From: an uncultured Coriobacteriaceae bacterium
GTDB taxonomy: Bacteria; Actinomycetota; Coriobacteriia; Coriobacteriales; Eggerthellaceae
Assembly (NCBI GenBank): GCA_900539675.1
Contig: UQDJ01000025.1
Span: forward strand, 1-25,527
Direction: 5' to 3'
Length of the DNA stretch: 25,527 nucleotides
The position numbers were made by a program, and so were the translations under genes. Under the pieces are notes generated by a model, which saw only the letters and a program-made list of their open reading frames with translations, did not search any database and was not told the origin of the DNA. Shown here piece by piece: positions 7,745-13,979 of this stretch; the stretch's first letter is position 1, and every line of letters starts with the position of its first letter.

Positions 7745-9061
7745 ATGAGTGAATACATTTTTGATGAGGTAAAACAACATGGCCCTGCCACTATTATTGA
7801 AAAACCGCGCGAACGTGCGATTTTAGTTGGGGTGGATAGGCCTAATCAAGAATGGTCGCTGCATTCATCTCTTGCCGAGCTTGAACGGCTTGCATGGACC
7901 GCTGGTGCTGATATGGTCGCTCAGACTACCCAGCGTATGGACTCACCTAATCCCCGTACGTTTGTCGGCAGCGGCAAGGCCGAAGAAATTGCTGATCTGT
8001 GTCGTGCCTATGCAGCTGATGTTGTTATCTTTGATGATGAATTGACTCCTTCTCAGCAATCTAACCTGGAAAAAGTTGTCGGCAAAGACGTTAAGGTTAT
8101 TGACCGCACTGCACTCATCTTGGATATTTTTGCGCTTCACGCATCCAGTAAAGAAGGTCGCCTGCAGGTTCGTTTAGCACAGAATCAGTATTTATATCCA
8201 CGTCTCCGTGGTATGTGGGCGCATCTGGCATCTAACCGTATGGGTGGTGGTGTTGGCTCGCGTTTTGGTGAAGGCGAAAGTCAGTTGGAAGTAGACCGCC
8301 GCTTAATTCGCAATCGCATCACATCCATTAAGCGCGAACTTGCCGATCTTTCTAAGAAGCGCGATCTGCAGAGAAAACGGCGTCGCGAATCTGGGGTATT
8401 TAAGGTGGCTTTGGCAGGTTATACCAATGCCGGTAAATCCAGTCTGCTTAATGCACTTACGGGATCTGAGGTCTTGAGCTACGACAAGCTTTTTGCCACG
8501 CTTGATTCCACTACGCGTCAATTGGCTTTACCGGAGGGTAGGGAAGTAACCTTAACGGATACGGTTGGGTTTATTCAAAAATTACCTACCACCTTGGTTG
8601 AAGCCTTTAAATCCACCCTTGATGAAATAAATGGGGCAGACCTTATTTTGCATGTGGTCGATGCTTCCGATCCTCAGCATATGCGTCAAATTGATACCGT
8701 GAATATGGTTTTAGAGCAAATTGGCGCTCAGGATATTGGACGTGTTGAAGTCTTCAATAAGCGTGATTTGTTGACCGAAGGTCAATATGATGCACTGCGG
8801 AATCGCTTTCCTCATGCGGTGTTTACCTCCACCAAAACCAAAGAGGGACTTTCAGAGGTAATGCATCGTATTGGAACGATTTCTTCTGCTCAGGATGTAC
8901 TGATGGAACTTATCGTACCCTTTAATAGGGGTGATATGGTTTCGTATGTGCATCAACGATGCACCATCTTAAGCGAGACCTACGAAGAAAATGGCACGCA
9001 CCTTATCGTACGTGCCTCTGATCAGGCACAAGCGCGTCTAAGAGAGTTTGCGGTTAAATAG
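7745..9061 (+). CDS. hflX: Ribosome-associated GTPase HflX
   Basis: HflX is a GTPase that binds the 50S subunit and rescues or splits stalled ribosomes under stress. The N-terminal HflX domain (ILVGVDRP, VGSGKAEEI, FDDELTPSQQSNLE) leads through a charged helical linker (~185-215) to the G domain: G1 AGYTNAGKSSLLNAL, the switch region LFATLDSTTRQL, G3 DTVGFIQKLP and G4 FNKRD (the usual NKxD). At 438 residues it is of normal length. AGAGG at 7736-7740 serves the ATG at 7745. It ends 29 bases from the convergent lexA stop; no good terminator was found between them. Confidence 0.96.
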   Translation: MSEYIFDEVKQHGPATIIEKPRERAILVGVDRPNQEWSLHSSLAELERLAWTAGADMVAQTTQRMDSPNPRTFVGSGKAEEIADLCRAYAADVVIFDDELTPSQQSNLEKVVGKDVKVIDRTALILDIFALHASSKEGRLQVRLAQNQYLYPRLRGMWAHLASNRMGGGVGSRFGEGESQLEVDRRLIRNRITSIKRELADLSKKRDLQRKRRRESGVFKVALAGYTNAGKSSLLNALTGSEVLSYDKLFATLDSTTRQLALPEGREVTLTDTVGFIQKLPTTLVEAFKSTLDEINGADLILHVVDASDPQHMRQIDTVNMVLEQIGAQDIGRVEVFNKRDLLTEGQYDALRNRFPHAVFTSTKTKEGLSEVMHRIGTISSAQDVLMELIVPFNRGDMVSYVHQRCTILSETYEENGTHLIVRASDQAQARLREFAVK

Positions 9062-9090
9062 GTTATCCCGAATAATTAGGTTAAACCGAA

Positions 9091-9723
9091 TTAATATACC
9101 TTGCGCATTACTGCTACAACCTTACCTACAATTGAACAATCACGCGTGATGATGGGCTCCATTGAGGAGTTTTCAGGCTGCAAGCGGATATGGTCCTTTT
9201 CCTTATAGAAGCGTTTAACTGTGGCGCCATCATCGATAAGCGCCACAACGATTTCGCCGTTATGGGCGATTTGTTGTTGCTTTACTACAACATAGTCACC
9301 ATCGTTGATGCCAGCTTCAATCATGGATTCACCATGGACGGCAAGAATAAATGATGCCGAATCTCCCACAATTTCTGTGGGAAGCGTCATCGTTGTCTCA
9401 ATATTTTGTTCAGCAAGGATTGGTTCACCTGCGGCAACATTACCGACTAGTGGTAGGGACAGAGTGTTAGAAAAGCCCTCGGATCCAAAAGCTGCTGTCT
9501 TTTGAAATTCGGCAGCCAAGGCGATTGAGCGAGATTTCAAAGGATCGCGAACAATGTAGCCCTTTTCTTCAAGTGCTTTTAAATGAGCATGAACTGTGGA
9601 GGGTGAAGAAAGGTCTACCGCATTAGCAATTTCACGGACCGTCGGACCAAAGCCTTTTTCCTTGATATATGACTCAATAAATTCAAATACCGAACGTTGG
9701 CGTTTGGTTAGTGGTTCAACCAT
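9091..9723 (-). CDS. lexA: SOS transcriptional repressor LexA
   Basis: LexA represses DNA-damage genes and cleaves itself when RecA is activated. The N-terminal winged helix includes the recognition-helix region LSSPSTVHAHLKALEEKGYI of the Gram-positive type. The cleavage site is A98-G99 in VGNVAAGEPI, the catalytic Ser is S133 (HGESM) and the Lys is K170 (GATVKRFYK), so autocleavage should work. I chose the ATG at 9723 (MVEPLTKRQR) because GAAAGG lies 7 bases before it; a start at 9750 would begin inside SOS box 1. The gene diverges from the unknown gene at 9833 and its upstream region has three SOS boxes, so it should be autoregulated. Confidence 0.97.
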   Translation of the reverse strand: MVEPLTKRQRSVFEFIESYIKEKGFGPTVREIANAVDLSSPSTVHAHLKALEEKGYIVRDPLKSRSIALAAEFQKTAAFGSEGFSNTLSLPLVGNVAAGEPILAEQNIETTMTLPTEIVGDSASFILAVHGESMIEAGINDGDYVVVKQQQIAHNGEIVVALIDDGATVKRFYKEKDHIRLQPENSSMEPIITRDCSIVGKVVAVMRKVY

Positions 9724-9743
9724 GGTACAACCTTTCAATGGGA

Positions 9744-9757
9744 CGAACATTCGTTCG
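9744..9757. promoter_or_regulatory. SOS box 1 (LexA operator)
   Basis: CGAACATTCGTTCG matches both half-sites of the Gram-positive/actinobacterial consensus CGAAC-N4-GTTCG perfectly. It lies between the predicted lexA promoter and the lexA start, within the lexA leader. Confidence 0.93.
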
Positions 9758-9765
9758 TTTTTCTA

Positions 9766-9794
9766 TTGACAGGAACATATGTTCGACTTAGAGT
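9766..9794 (+). promoter_or_regulatory. Promoter of the SOS-controlled unknown gene
   Basis: A perfect -35 TTGACA (9766-9771) is followed after 17 bases by TAGAGT (9789-9794, 4 of 6). SOS box 2 lies inside the spacer. A strong -35 occluded by an operator is typical of a tightly repressed SOS promoter. Confidence 0.65.
9772..9785. promoter_or_regulatory. SOS box 2 (LexA operator)
   Basis: GGAACATATGTTCG differs from CGAAC-N4-GTTCG at one base and has a perfectly palindromic 12-base core. It fills the spacer immediately after the -35 box of the promoter facing the gene at 9833. Confidence 0.92.
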
Positions 9795-9819
9795 ATACAC
9801 GAACAAAGGTTCTATGCAA
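9792..9819 (-). promoter_or_regulatory. Putative lexA promoter
   Basis: On the minus strand TTGCAT (complement of 9814-9819), a 16-base spacer and TATACT (complement of 9792-9797, 5 of 6). SOS box 3 lies in the spacer. Confidence 0.5.
9800..9813. promoter_or_regulatory. SOS box 3 (LexA operator)
   Basis: CGAACAAAGGTTCT has one mismatch to CGAAC-N4-GTTCG. It lies in the spacer of the predicted lexA promoter on the minus strand and just after the -10 of the plus-strand promoter, so it could block both. Confidence 0.87.
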
Positions 9820-9832
9820 CTAGGAGAACGCA

Positions 9833-10264
9833 ATGAATACCAGGCATCATACTTATCGCGTAGAGGGCACTGCTGCAATCAAGCCAGAAGTGAAGCAGCC
9901 TACGCCAATCATTACGTTTAATCCCCGCAAAGCGATATCATCCGATATGGTTTGGGACAACTCTCCGAAATCTGCTGGCATCGAATCCATGCGAGCGGAT
10001 AGTGTTTCGATGTCTGAACATGTATGCAGTACGCAGGGTAGTGATGATAGGGACATGCACCATGAATCCTGCGATGAAATACGATACCATTCGCGTTCTT
10101 TTGTGCAGCGTCTGAGGCGCGATCCGTTGCTGGGGTCTTTGGGGTATGCCTTTAGTCAATCTTCAAATAAAACAGTGAACAACCCTGAAAACTCTCGTTA
10201 CTTTGCCAAAGTAGTTGCTGGGATCAGTCTATTTGCAGTATTTATTGTACTCATTGGAGCCTGA
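9833..10264 (+). CDS. Unrecognised SOS-controlled tail-anchored membrane protein; candidate cell-division inhibitor
   Basis: I recognise no family. The 143-residue protein has a polar, probably disordered first ~85 residues. Then comes a basic, possibly amphipathic stretch (RSFVQRLRRDPLLGSLGYAF), and a single hydrophobic helix makes up the very end (VVAGISLFAVFIVLIGA, ~126-143), so it should be tail-anchored with the bulk in the cytoplasm. The ribosome binding site AGGAGA (9822-9827) is strong. It diverges from lexA under SOS boxes and precedes nrdR, the place of divS in Corynebacterium glutamicum and Rv2719c/chiZ in Mycobacterium, and comparable to yneA next to lexA in Bacillus. Those genes encode SOS-induced division inhibitors or wall enzymes, often with LysM. 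No LysM or outside domain is present here. The inhibitor role is inferred from position and regulation only. Confidence 0.8.
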   Translation: MNTRHHTYRVEGTAAIKPEVKQPTPIITFNPRKAISSDMVWDNSPKSAGIESMRADSVSMSEHVCSTQGSDDRDMHHESCDEIRYHSRSFVQRLRRDPLLGSLGYAFSQSSNKTVNNPENSRYFAKVVAGISLFAVFIVLIGA

Positions 10265-10274
10265 TAGGGTTCAA

Positions 10275-10290
10275 CCACTATATCTTGTAT
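10275..10290. promoter_or_regulatory. Possible NrdR box upstream of nrdR
   Basis: CCACTATATCTTGTAT agrees with the NrdR-box consensus (recalled as ACACWATATATHGTGT) at 13 of 16 positions and overlaps a -10-like TATACT (10288-10293). NrdR boxes usually occur in pairs about three helical turns apart; I did not find a clear second one. Confidence 0.45.
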
Positions 10291-10325
10291 ACTGACATGA
10301 GTAATTCTCTTTTGAAGGAGTGCTC

Positions 10326-10769
10326 ATGCGTTGTCCATCTTGCGGCTATGCCGAATCTAAAGTTGTAGATTCACGTCCAGTAGACGATGGCTCGGCGATT
10401 CGCCGCAGAAGAGAGTGTCTTTCGTGTGGCGTACGTTTTACGACGTATGAACGTGCAGAAACAACACCCTTGTTAATTATTAAATCTGATGGCTCTACCG
10501 AAGCCTATAATCGCGATAAGTTATTTAGAGGGCTGCTTATTGCCTGTGCAAAGCGTCCCATTTCACCTGAACAGATCTATCAAATGATTGATGATATTGA
10601 AGCTGAACTGAGAAATGATGCCAAACGCGAGATTACCTCTAAGGCATTAGGCGATATGGCATTAAAGCGTTTGGCTGAAGTAGATGAAGTTGCCTATATT
10701 CGCTTTGCCAGCGTGTACAAAGACTTTAAGAATATCGATGAATTTCGTGATGCTTTGAAAGGATTATAA
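10326..10769 (+). CDS. nrdR: Transcriptional repressor NrdR
   Basis: NrdR represses ribonucleotide reductase genes in response to bound ATP/dATP. The N-terminal zinc ribbon is complete (C3, C6, C31, C34: MRCPSCG ... ECLSCG), followed by the family's RRRREC and RFTTYER stretches and an ATP-cone domain (~48-138). The ATG at 10326 has GAAGGAG (10314-10320) five bases upstream and gives the usual MRCPSCG start; the in-frame GTG at 10320 overlaps that site. No terminator separates it from the SOS-controlled gene 55 bases upstream, so SOS read-through is possible. dut begins five bases downstream. Confidence 0.96.
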   Translation: MRCPSCGYAESKVVDSRPVDDGSAIRRRRECLSCGVRFTTYERAETTPLLIIKSDGSTEAYNRDKLFRGLLIACAKRPISPEQIYQMIDDIEAELRNDAKREITSKALGDMALKRLAEVDEVAYIRFASVYKDFKNIDEFRDALKGL

Positions 10770-10774
10770 GCGCA

Positions 10775-11215
10775 ATGGATACGCTGTCGATACCAACTAA
10801 ACCTCTCAGCCTTAAGGCCCATATTCCTGAAAATGCTTATAGAGGAGATGCTGGGTATGATTTACAGGCCTCAGAGAGCCTTGTATTAGCACCATTTGAG
10901 CGTGCTCTGATCGAAACTGGTCTTTCTATGGCTATACCTATGGGATATGCGGGCTTTGTAGTTCCACGCAGCGGTTTGGCTATTAAGCAGGGATTGTCTG
11001 TAGTTAACGCACCGGGTCTTATTGACAGCAACTATCGCGGTGAAATTAAAGTTATTGCTATCAATCTTGATCCTAACAATCACATTGAAATTAATATTGG
11101 TGACCGCATCGCTCAGTTGGTCATTATGAAAGTTGAACAAGTGGCCTTCGAAAAAGTGGAAGAATTGGAAACTTCACAACGTGGCGAAGGTGGTTTTGGT
11201 TCAAGCGGTGTATAG
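10775..11215 (+). CDS. dut: dUTP diphosphatase (dUTPase)
   Basis: Dut hydrolyses dUTP to dUMP and keeps uracil out of DNA. All five trimeric-dUTPase motifs are visible: AGYDL (I), PRSGLA (II), GLIDSNYRGEI (III, with the substrate-discriminating region), GDRIAQLVI (IV) and the C-terminal RGEGGFGSSG arm (V). Its 146 residues are typical. It directly follows nrdR (5-base gap), and GAAAGGA at 10758-10764 lies in the nrdR end, indicating one transcript for nucleotide-pool control. Confidence 0.97.
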   Translation: MDTLSIPTKPLSLKAHIPENAYRGDAGYDLQASESLVLAPFERALIETGLSMAIPMGYAGFVVPRSGLAIKQGLSVVNAPGLIDSNYRGEIKVIAINLDPNNHIEINIGDRIAQLVIMKVEQVAFEKVEELETSQRGEGGFGSSGV

Positions 11216-11242
11216 TGAATACGCTTTAAGTGAGTTAAGTGT

Positions 11243-11280
11243 AAGAGCGCTGTTATGCAATTGCGTATAAGCGCTCTTTT
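11243..11280 (+). terminator. Terminator after dut
   Basis: AAGAGCGC (11243-11250) pairs perfectly with GCGCTCTT (11271-11278), and the run ends in TTTT (11277-11280). The 20-base interior can pair further around GCAATTGC. The T-tract is short. Confidence 0.75.
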
Positions 11281-11307
11281 AACGTCTTTATCACTGGTCC
11301 GTATAAT
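11279..11307 (+). promoter_or_regulatory. Promoter of the thioesterase-menA pair
   Basis: TTAACG (11279-11284, 4 of 6), a 17-base spacer and a perfect TATAAT (11302-11307). The -35 overlaps the T-tract of the dut terminator and the -10 sits inside the dyad at 11291-11325. Confidence 0.6.
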
Positions 11308-11325
11308 CCATATACAAACCGGTGA
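11291..11325. promoter_or_regulatory. Nested inverted repeat over the -10 region, probable operator
   Basis: Outer arms TCACTGGT (11291-11298) and ACCGGTGA (11318-11325) enclose inner arms GTATA (11301-11305) and TATAC (11311-11315). The spacing is symmetrical: two unpaired bases on each side and a five-base centre. Only one arm position is not Watson-Crick (a G-T pair). No T-run follows in either direction, which argues against a terminator. Confidence 0.55.
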
Positions 11326-11373
11326 TAATATATCTTATGTAAACCTAGAATACTAATGACAAAGGAGTAGATA

Positions 11374-11775
11374 ATGGCCGAACGCGAACGTGATCCCTAC
11401 TGCACAAGCGATCGTTTTGCTACAGTAAACGGAATGAAAGTTGTAGAACTTGGAGAAAATTCCGCTAAGGCCCAGGTTACTATTGAGGAAAAACATCTCA
11501 ATGGTTTAGGGATTACCATGGGTGGCGTTTATTTTACTCTTGCTGACTTTACTTTTGGTGCTGCCAATCAATACATCACCAATGGCATTGTTACCCTCGA
11601 CGCCAACATTGACTTTATCGCTTCTGCAAAGCTTGGTGACACTATTACTGCTACCTGTACTCAGGTTGCCAAAGCGCGCAAGATCGTTCGCAATGACATT
11701 GTTATTACCGATCAGGATGGCAAGCTTTTGGCCAATGTCCGTTGCACTGGGTATCGTAAGGAAACGTGGAATTAA
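11374..11775 (+). CDS. PaaI-type hotdog-fold thioesterase
   Basis: A 133-residue single hotdog domain, which in this family hydrolyses acyl- or aryl-CoA thioesters. The signature helix region HLNGLGITMGGVYFTLAD (H41, N43, D58) matches the PaaI/4HBT-2 pattern, with D58 in the place of the catalytic acid. The usual HGG reads MGG here (M49), replacing a His that is common in the family, so activity or specificity may differ. AAAGGAG (11361-11367) precedes the ATG. Its TAA overlaps the ATG of the menA-like gene by one base (TAATG). Because menaquinone synthesis needs hydrolysis of DHNA-CoA just before MenA, this is a candidate DHNA-CoA thioesterase (inference from position). Confidence 0.85.
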   Translation: MAERERDPYCTSDRFATVNGMKVVELGENSAKAQVTIEEKHLNGLGITMGGVYFTLADFTFGAANQYITNGIVTLDANIDFIASAKLGDTITATCTQVAKARKIVRNDIVITDQDGKLLANVRCTGYRKETWN

Positions 11776-12743
11776 TGCCTTCACGTCAAGGAAAACCCAG
11801 CGTGAATGATAAACAATCACGCTATCAACGTTTTACTCCCTCCCTTGCATTTCAGCTTGCGGCTCCCCATACCTGGGTTGCAGCGTTAACGCCTGTGCTA
11901 TTTTCATACGTATATTGTGGCATTACCTACTCGGGCAAATTAAATGTTTTATATGCCCTTGTATTATTGGCTATTTGTATATGCATGCAGTCTGCTGTCA
12001 ACGTGCTCAACGATTACGTGGACTTTAAAAAAGGGACTGACTCTTTGGAGAATTCCTCTAAGGATGCCTTTGATGCTGTGCTGGTCTATAATCATCTGAA
12101 CCCCAAAATCGTTTTAGTCTATGCCGTTTTGCTTTTGGTTGTGGCTGCAGCGTTGGGTATCTATTTAGTCGTAGAAACCAGCTGGATTTTATTGGTTATT
12201 GGCATCATCGGCGCTTTGGTATTAGTGCTGTATTCTTGCGGTAAAACTCCCATATCGTATCTGCCCATCGGTGAGTTCTGCAGTGGCATTGTGATGGGTG
12301 GTTTAATTCCTCTGGCCTGTTGTTATGCCCTTTCAGGCATTTTTGATCCGCTTGTTTTAGTGGTAGCTCTACCCTGTATTATTGGCATTGGTATGATTTT
12401 GTTCACCAACAACACCTGTGATATTGAAAAAGATATTCCAGCGCATCGCAAAACCTTATCGGTGGTATTGGGTCGTGATACCGCTGTAAAAACCTATAAG
12501 GCGATGATTTTGGTGTGGCTCGTTGTTGTGACTGCGCTTGTTGGGATTTTTTATTCAACAGGCATGCCTTTTGTTCTGCTACTTGTGCTAGCTGCGTTCC
12601 CCACTCTGCGAGCCATCATGACAAATCCACTTAATCAGGCTTCACGCGATGGTGCGATGGCTCAAATTGTTACCCTTAACGTTGTGGTTATTGCGTTTTA
12701 TTCTCTGTCGCTATGTGTGGGCACCTTTATAACCTGGGTGTAA
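11775..12743 (+). CDS. menA: UbiA-family prenyltransferase, probable 1,4-dihydroxy-2-naphthoate polyprenyltransferase MenA
   Basis: MenA attaches the polyprenyl tail to DHNA in the membrane to give demethylmenaquinone. The protein is mostly hydrophobic with about eight or nine membrane helices. Both Asp-rich, Mg/diphosphate-binding motifs are present: NDYVDFKKGTD (79-89) and DIEKD (216-220, in NNTCDIEKDIPAHRKTL), the latter typical of MenA. The ATG at 11775 overlaps the preceding stop. GTG at 11802 with AAGGA at 11788-11792 is an equally plausible start, as the first ~10 residues are unconserved. Coupled to the thioesterase gene. MenA rather than another UbiA member is the best but not certain reading. 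Confidence 0.88.
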   Translation: MPSRQGKPSVNDKQSRYQRFTPSLAFQLAAPHTWVAALTPVLFSYVYCGITYSGKLNVLYALVLLAICICMQSAVNVLNDYVDFKKGTDSLENSSKDAFDAVLVYNHLNPKIVLVYAVLLLVVAAALGIYLVVETSWILLVIGIIGALVLVLYSCGKTPISYLPIGEFCSGIVMGGLIPLACCYALSGIFDPLVLVVALPCIIGIGMILFTNNTCDIEKDIPAHRKTLSVVLGRDTAVKTYKAMILVWLVVVTALVGIFYSTGMPFVLLLVLAAFPTLRAIMTNPLNQASRDGAMAQIVTLNVVVIAFYSLSLCVGTFITWV

Positions 12744-12748
12744 TTACG

Positions 12749-12819
12749 CCGGGTGTGTAAAAACTTCGAGAGTGTATTGCGCCGGATCCGCCCGGGTGCG
12801 TAAAAGCTTCGAGAGTATA
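12749..12819. repeat. Tandem duplication of a 28-bp core at 43-bp period
   Basis: CCGGGTG... cores at 12749-12776 and 12792-12819 agree at 25 of 28 bases (both contain CTTCGAGAGT). They are separated by 15 bases in the non-coding gap between menA and the convergent gluQ. No gene is supported in 12744-12899. A weak stem, TAGAGC (12868-12873) / GCTCTA (12879-12884), near the gluQ end lacks a T-run. Confidence 0.75.
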
Positions 12820-12899
12820 AATGCGTTGCCATGAGTGCCAAGGCTCTCATAGACAAAGTATGTGCCTTAGAGCTTTTGGCTCTAGGAGTGTAGTTAGAG

Positions 12900-13850
12900 C
12901 TATTCCAGCGTCCTAAGAGCTAGCTGTTTTTTGCCTTGTAATTTGGAAAGATGAGCATGTTGTACCAGTTTGTCTAAGGTGTAAGGTGCATCCTCTTCAA
13001 TGATGCCACTGGTAAAGGCAAGAGAGCCCAACACATCTTTTGCAGTATACACACCATCTTCTCTGATGGATTGAATAGAAATATCTCCTGCTCGTTTTGA
13101 TAGTCGATGACCATTTTCATCCACGAGTAAAGGAATATGGCCATAGGTGGGATGCGGCCAGCCTAAGAGGTCTTGTAAATACCACTGGCGCGGTGTCGAG
13201 GTTAAAAGATCTATGCCGCGGATTATATTGGTGACGCCCATCTCGTTATCGTCAACGACACTAGCCAGTTGGTAGGCATACACTCCATCAGCTCGTCTTA
13301 CGATGAAATCACCGCAGATTTCTGGTAGCGTACAGAGTTGCTGTCCTTGAAAGATGTCGAAAAATTCGATTGGTTCATCTGTTACCTGTATACGGTACGA
13401 GGGTTGCTTGGTTCGACGTTTGTTCTGGCGTTCAGCTTCGGTGAGATTGCGACACATCCCCGGGTATATGACCTCTTCTCCCCTATGAGGTGCGCTTGCG
13501 GCATGGATATCTGCCCGTGAACAGAAACAGGGATATATTACATTGCGTCTAGCCAAGGCTTCAAACGCTTCTGTGTACGCTTCAGTTCGTGAGCTCTGAT
13601 ACAAAATGGGTGTCTCCCAAGTGAAGCCAAGCCATTCCAGGTCGCGTACAATGGCGTCACAGAATACTTGTTTAGAACGAGCAGGATCAAGATCTTCCAT
13701 GCGAAAGACCATATCTCCGTTGTTTTGGTGAGCGTATATATACGCAACCATGAAAGATAAGATGTTACCTAAATGCAGAAAGCCTGAAGGAGTGGGTGCT
13801 AGACGGCCTAGCACCTTAGGTGTATTGGTTGTTTTTTCCAGAGTAATCAT
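12900..13850 (-). CDS. gluQ: Glutamyl-Q tRNA(Asp) synthetase
   Basis: GluQ-RS is a truncated GluRS paralogue that attaches glutamate to queuosine at the wobble position of tRNA-Asp. The class I HIGH-type motif is in APTPSGFLHLGN and the KMSKS-type motif reads RLSKRAGD. A zinc-site region with CFC...CRN Cys residues (PCFCSRADIHAAS ... YPGMC) follows FTWETPILYQSSR. At 316 residues it ends after the catalytic domain with no anticodon-binding domain, which separates it from GltX. The ATG at 13850 has no strong Shine-Dalgarno. It reads towards menA. Confidence 0.9.
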   Translation of the reverse strand: MITLEKTTNTPKVLGRLAPTPSGFLHLGNILSFMVAYIYAHQNNGDMVFRMEDLDPARSKQVFCDAIVRDLEWLGFTWETPILYQSSRTEAYTEAFEALARRNVIYPCFCSRADIHAASAPHRGEEVIYPGMCRNLTEAERQNKRRTKQPSYRIQVTDEPIEFFDIFQGQQLCTLPEICGDFIVRRADGVYAYQLASVVDDNEMGVTNIIRGIDLLTSTPRQWYLQDLLGWPHPTYGHIPLLVDENGHRLSKRAGDISIQSIREDGVYTAKDVLGSLAFTSGIIEEDAPYTLDKLVQHAHLSKLQGKKQLALRTLE

Positions 13851-13890
13851 AGACTTGCTATACGCGTTTAGATCGTATCCTTTTGTCGGA

Positions 13891-13919
13891 AGTATGCTTT
13901 AGAAAATCTATCTTGGCAA
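13891..13919 (-). promoter_or_regulatory. Putative gluQ promoter
   Basis: On the minus strand TTGCCA (complement of 13914-13919, 5 of 6), a 17-base spacer, and CATACT (complement of 13891-13896, 4 of 6), about 41 bases before the gluQ start. Confidence 0.45.
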
Positions 13920-13979
13920 ATCGTCTGTATGAGCACTGAAACTTGTTGCCTCTTTTATCAAGCTCGCTTTATCTACGTG

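Noticed and set aside
9062..9092. AT-rich inverted repeat between the convergent hflX and lexA stops
   Set aside because: The central GGTT/AACC arms leave a one-base loop, and the outer AATT pairs are trivial; not convincing as a terminator.
12866..12886. Stem TAGAGC/GCTCTA near the gluQ stop as a bidirectional terminator
   Set aside because: The stem is short with a loop of about five bases, and there is no T-run on either strand.
12831..12893. A 20-codon ORF (MSAKALIDKVCALELLALGV) in the menA-gluQ gap, a possible leader peptide
   Set aside because: It has no ribosome binding site, no gene follows it on the same strand to be attenuated, and ORFs of this size occur by chance.
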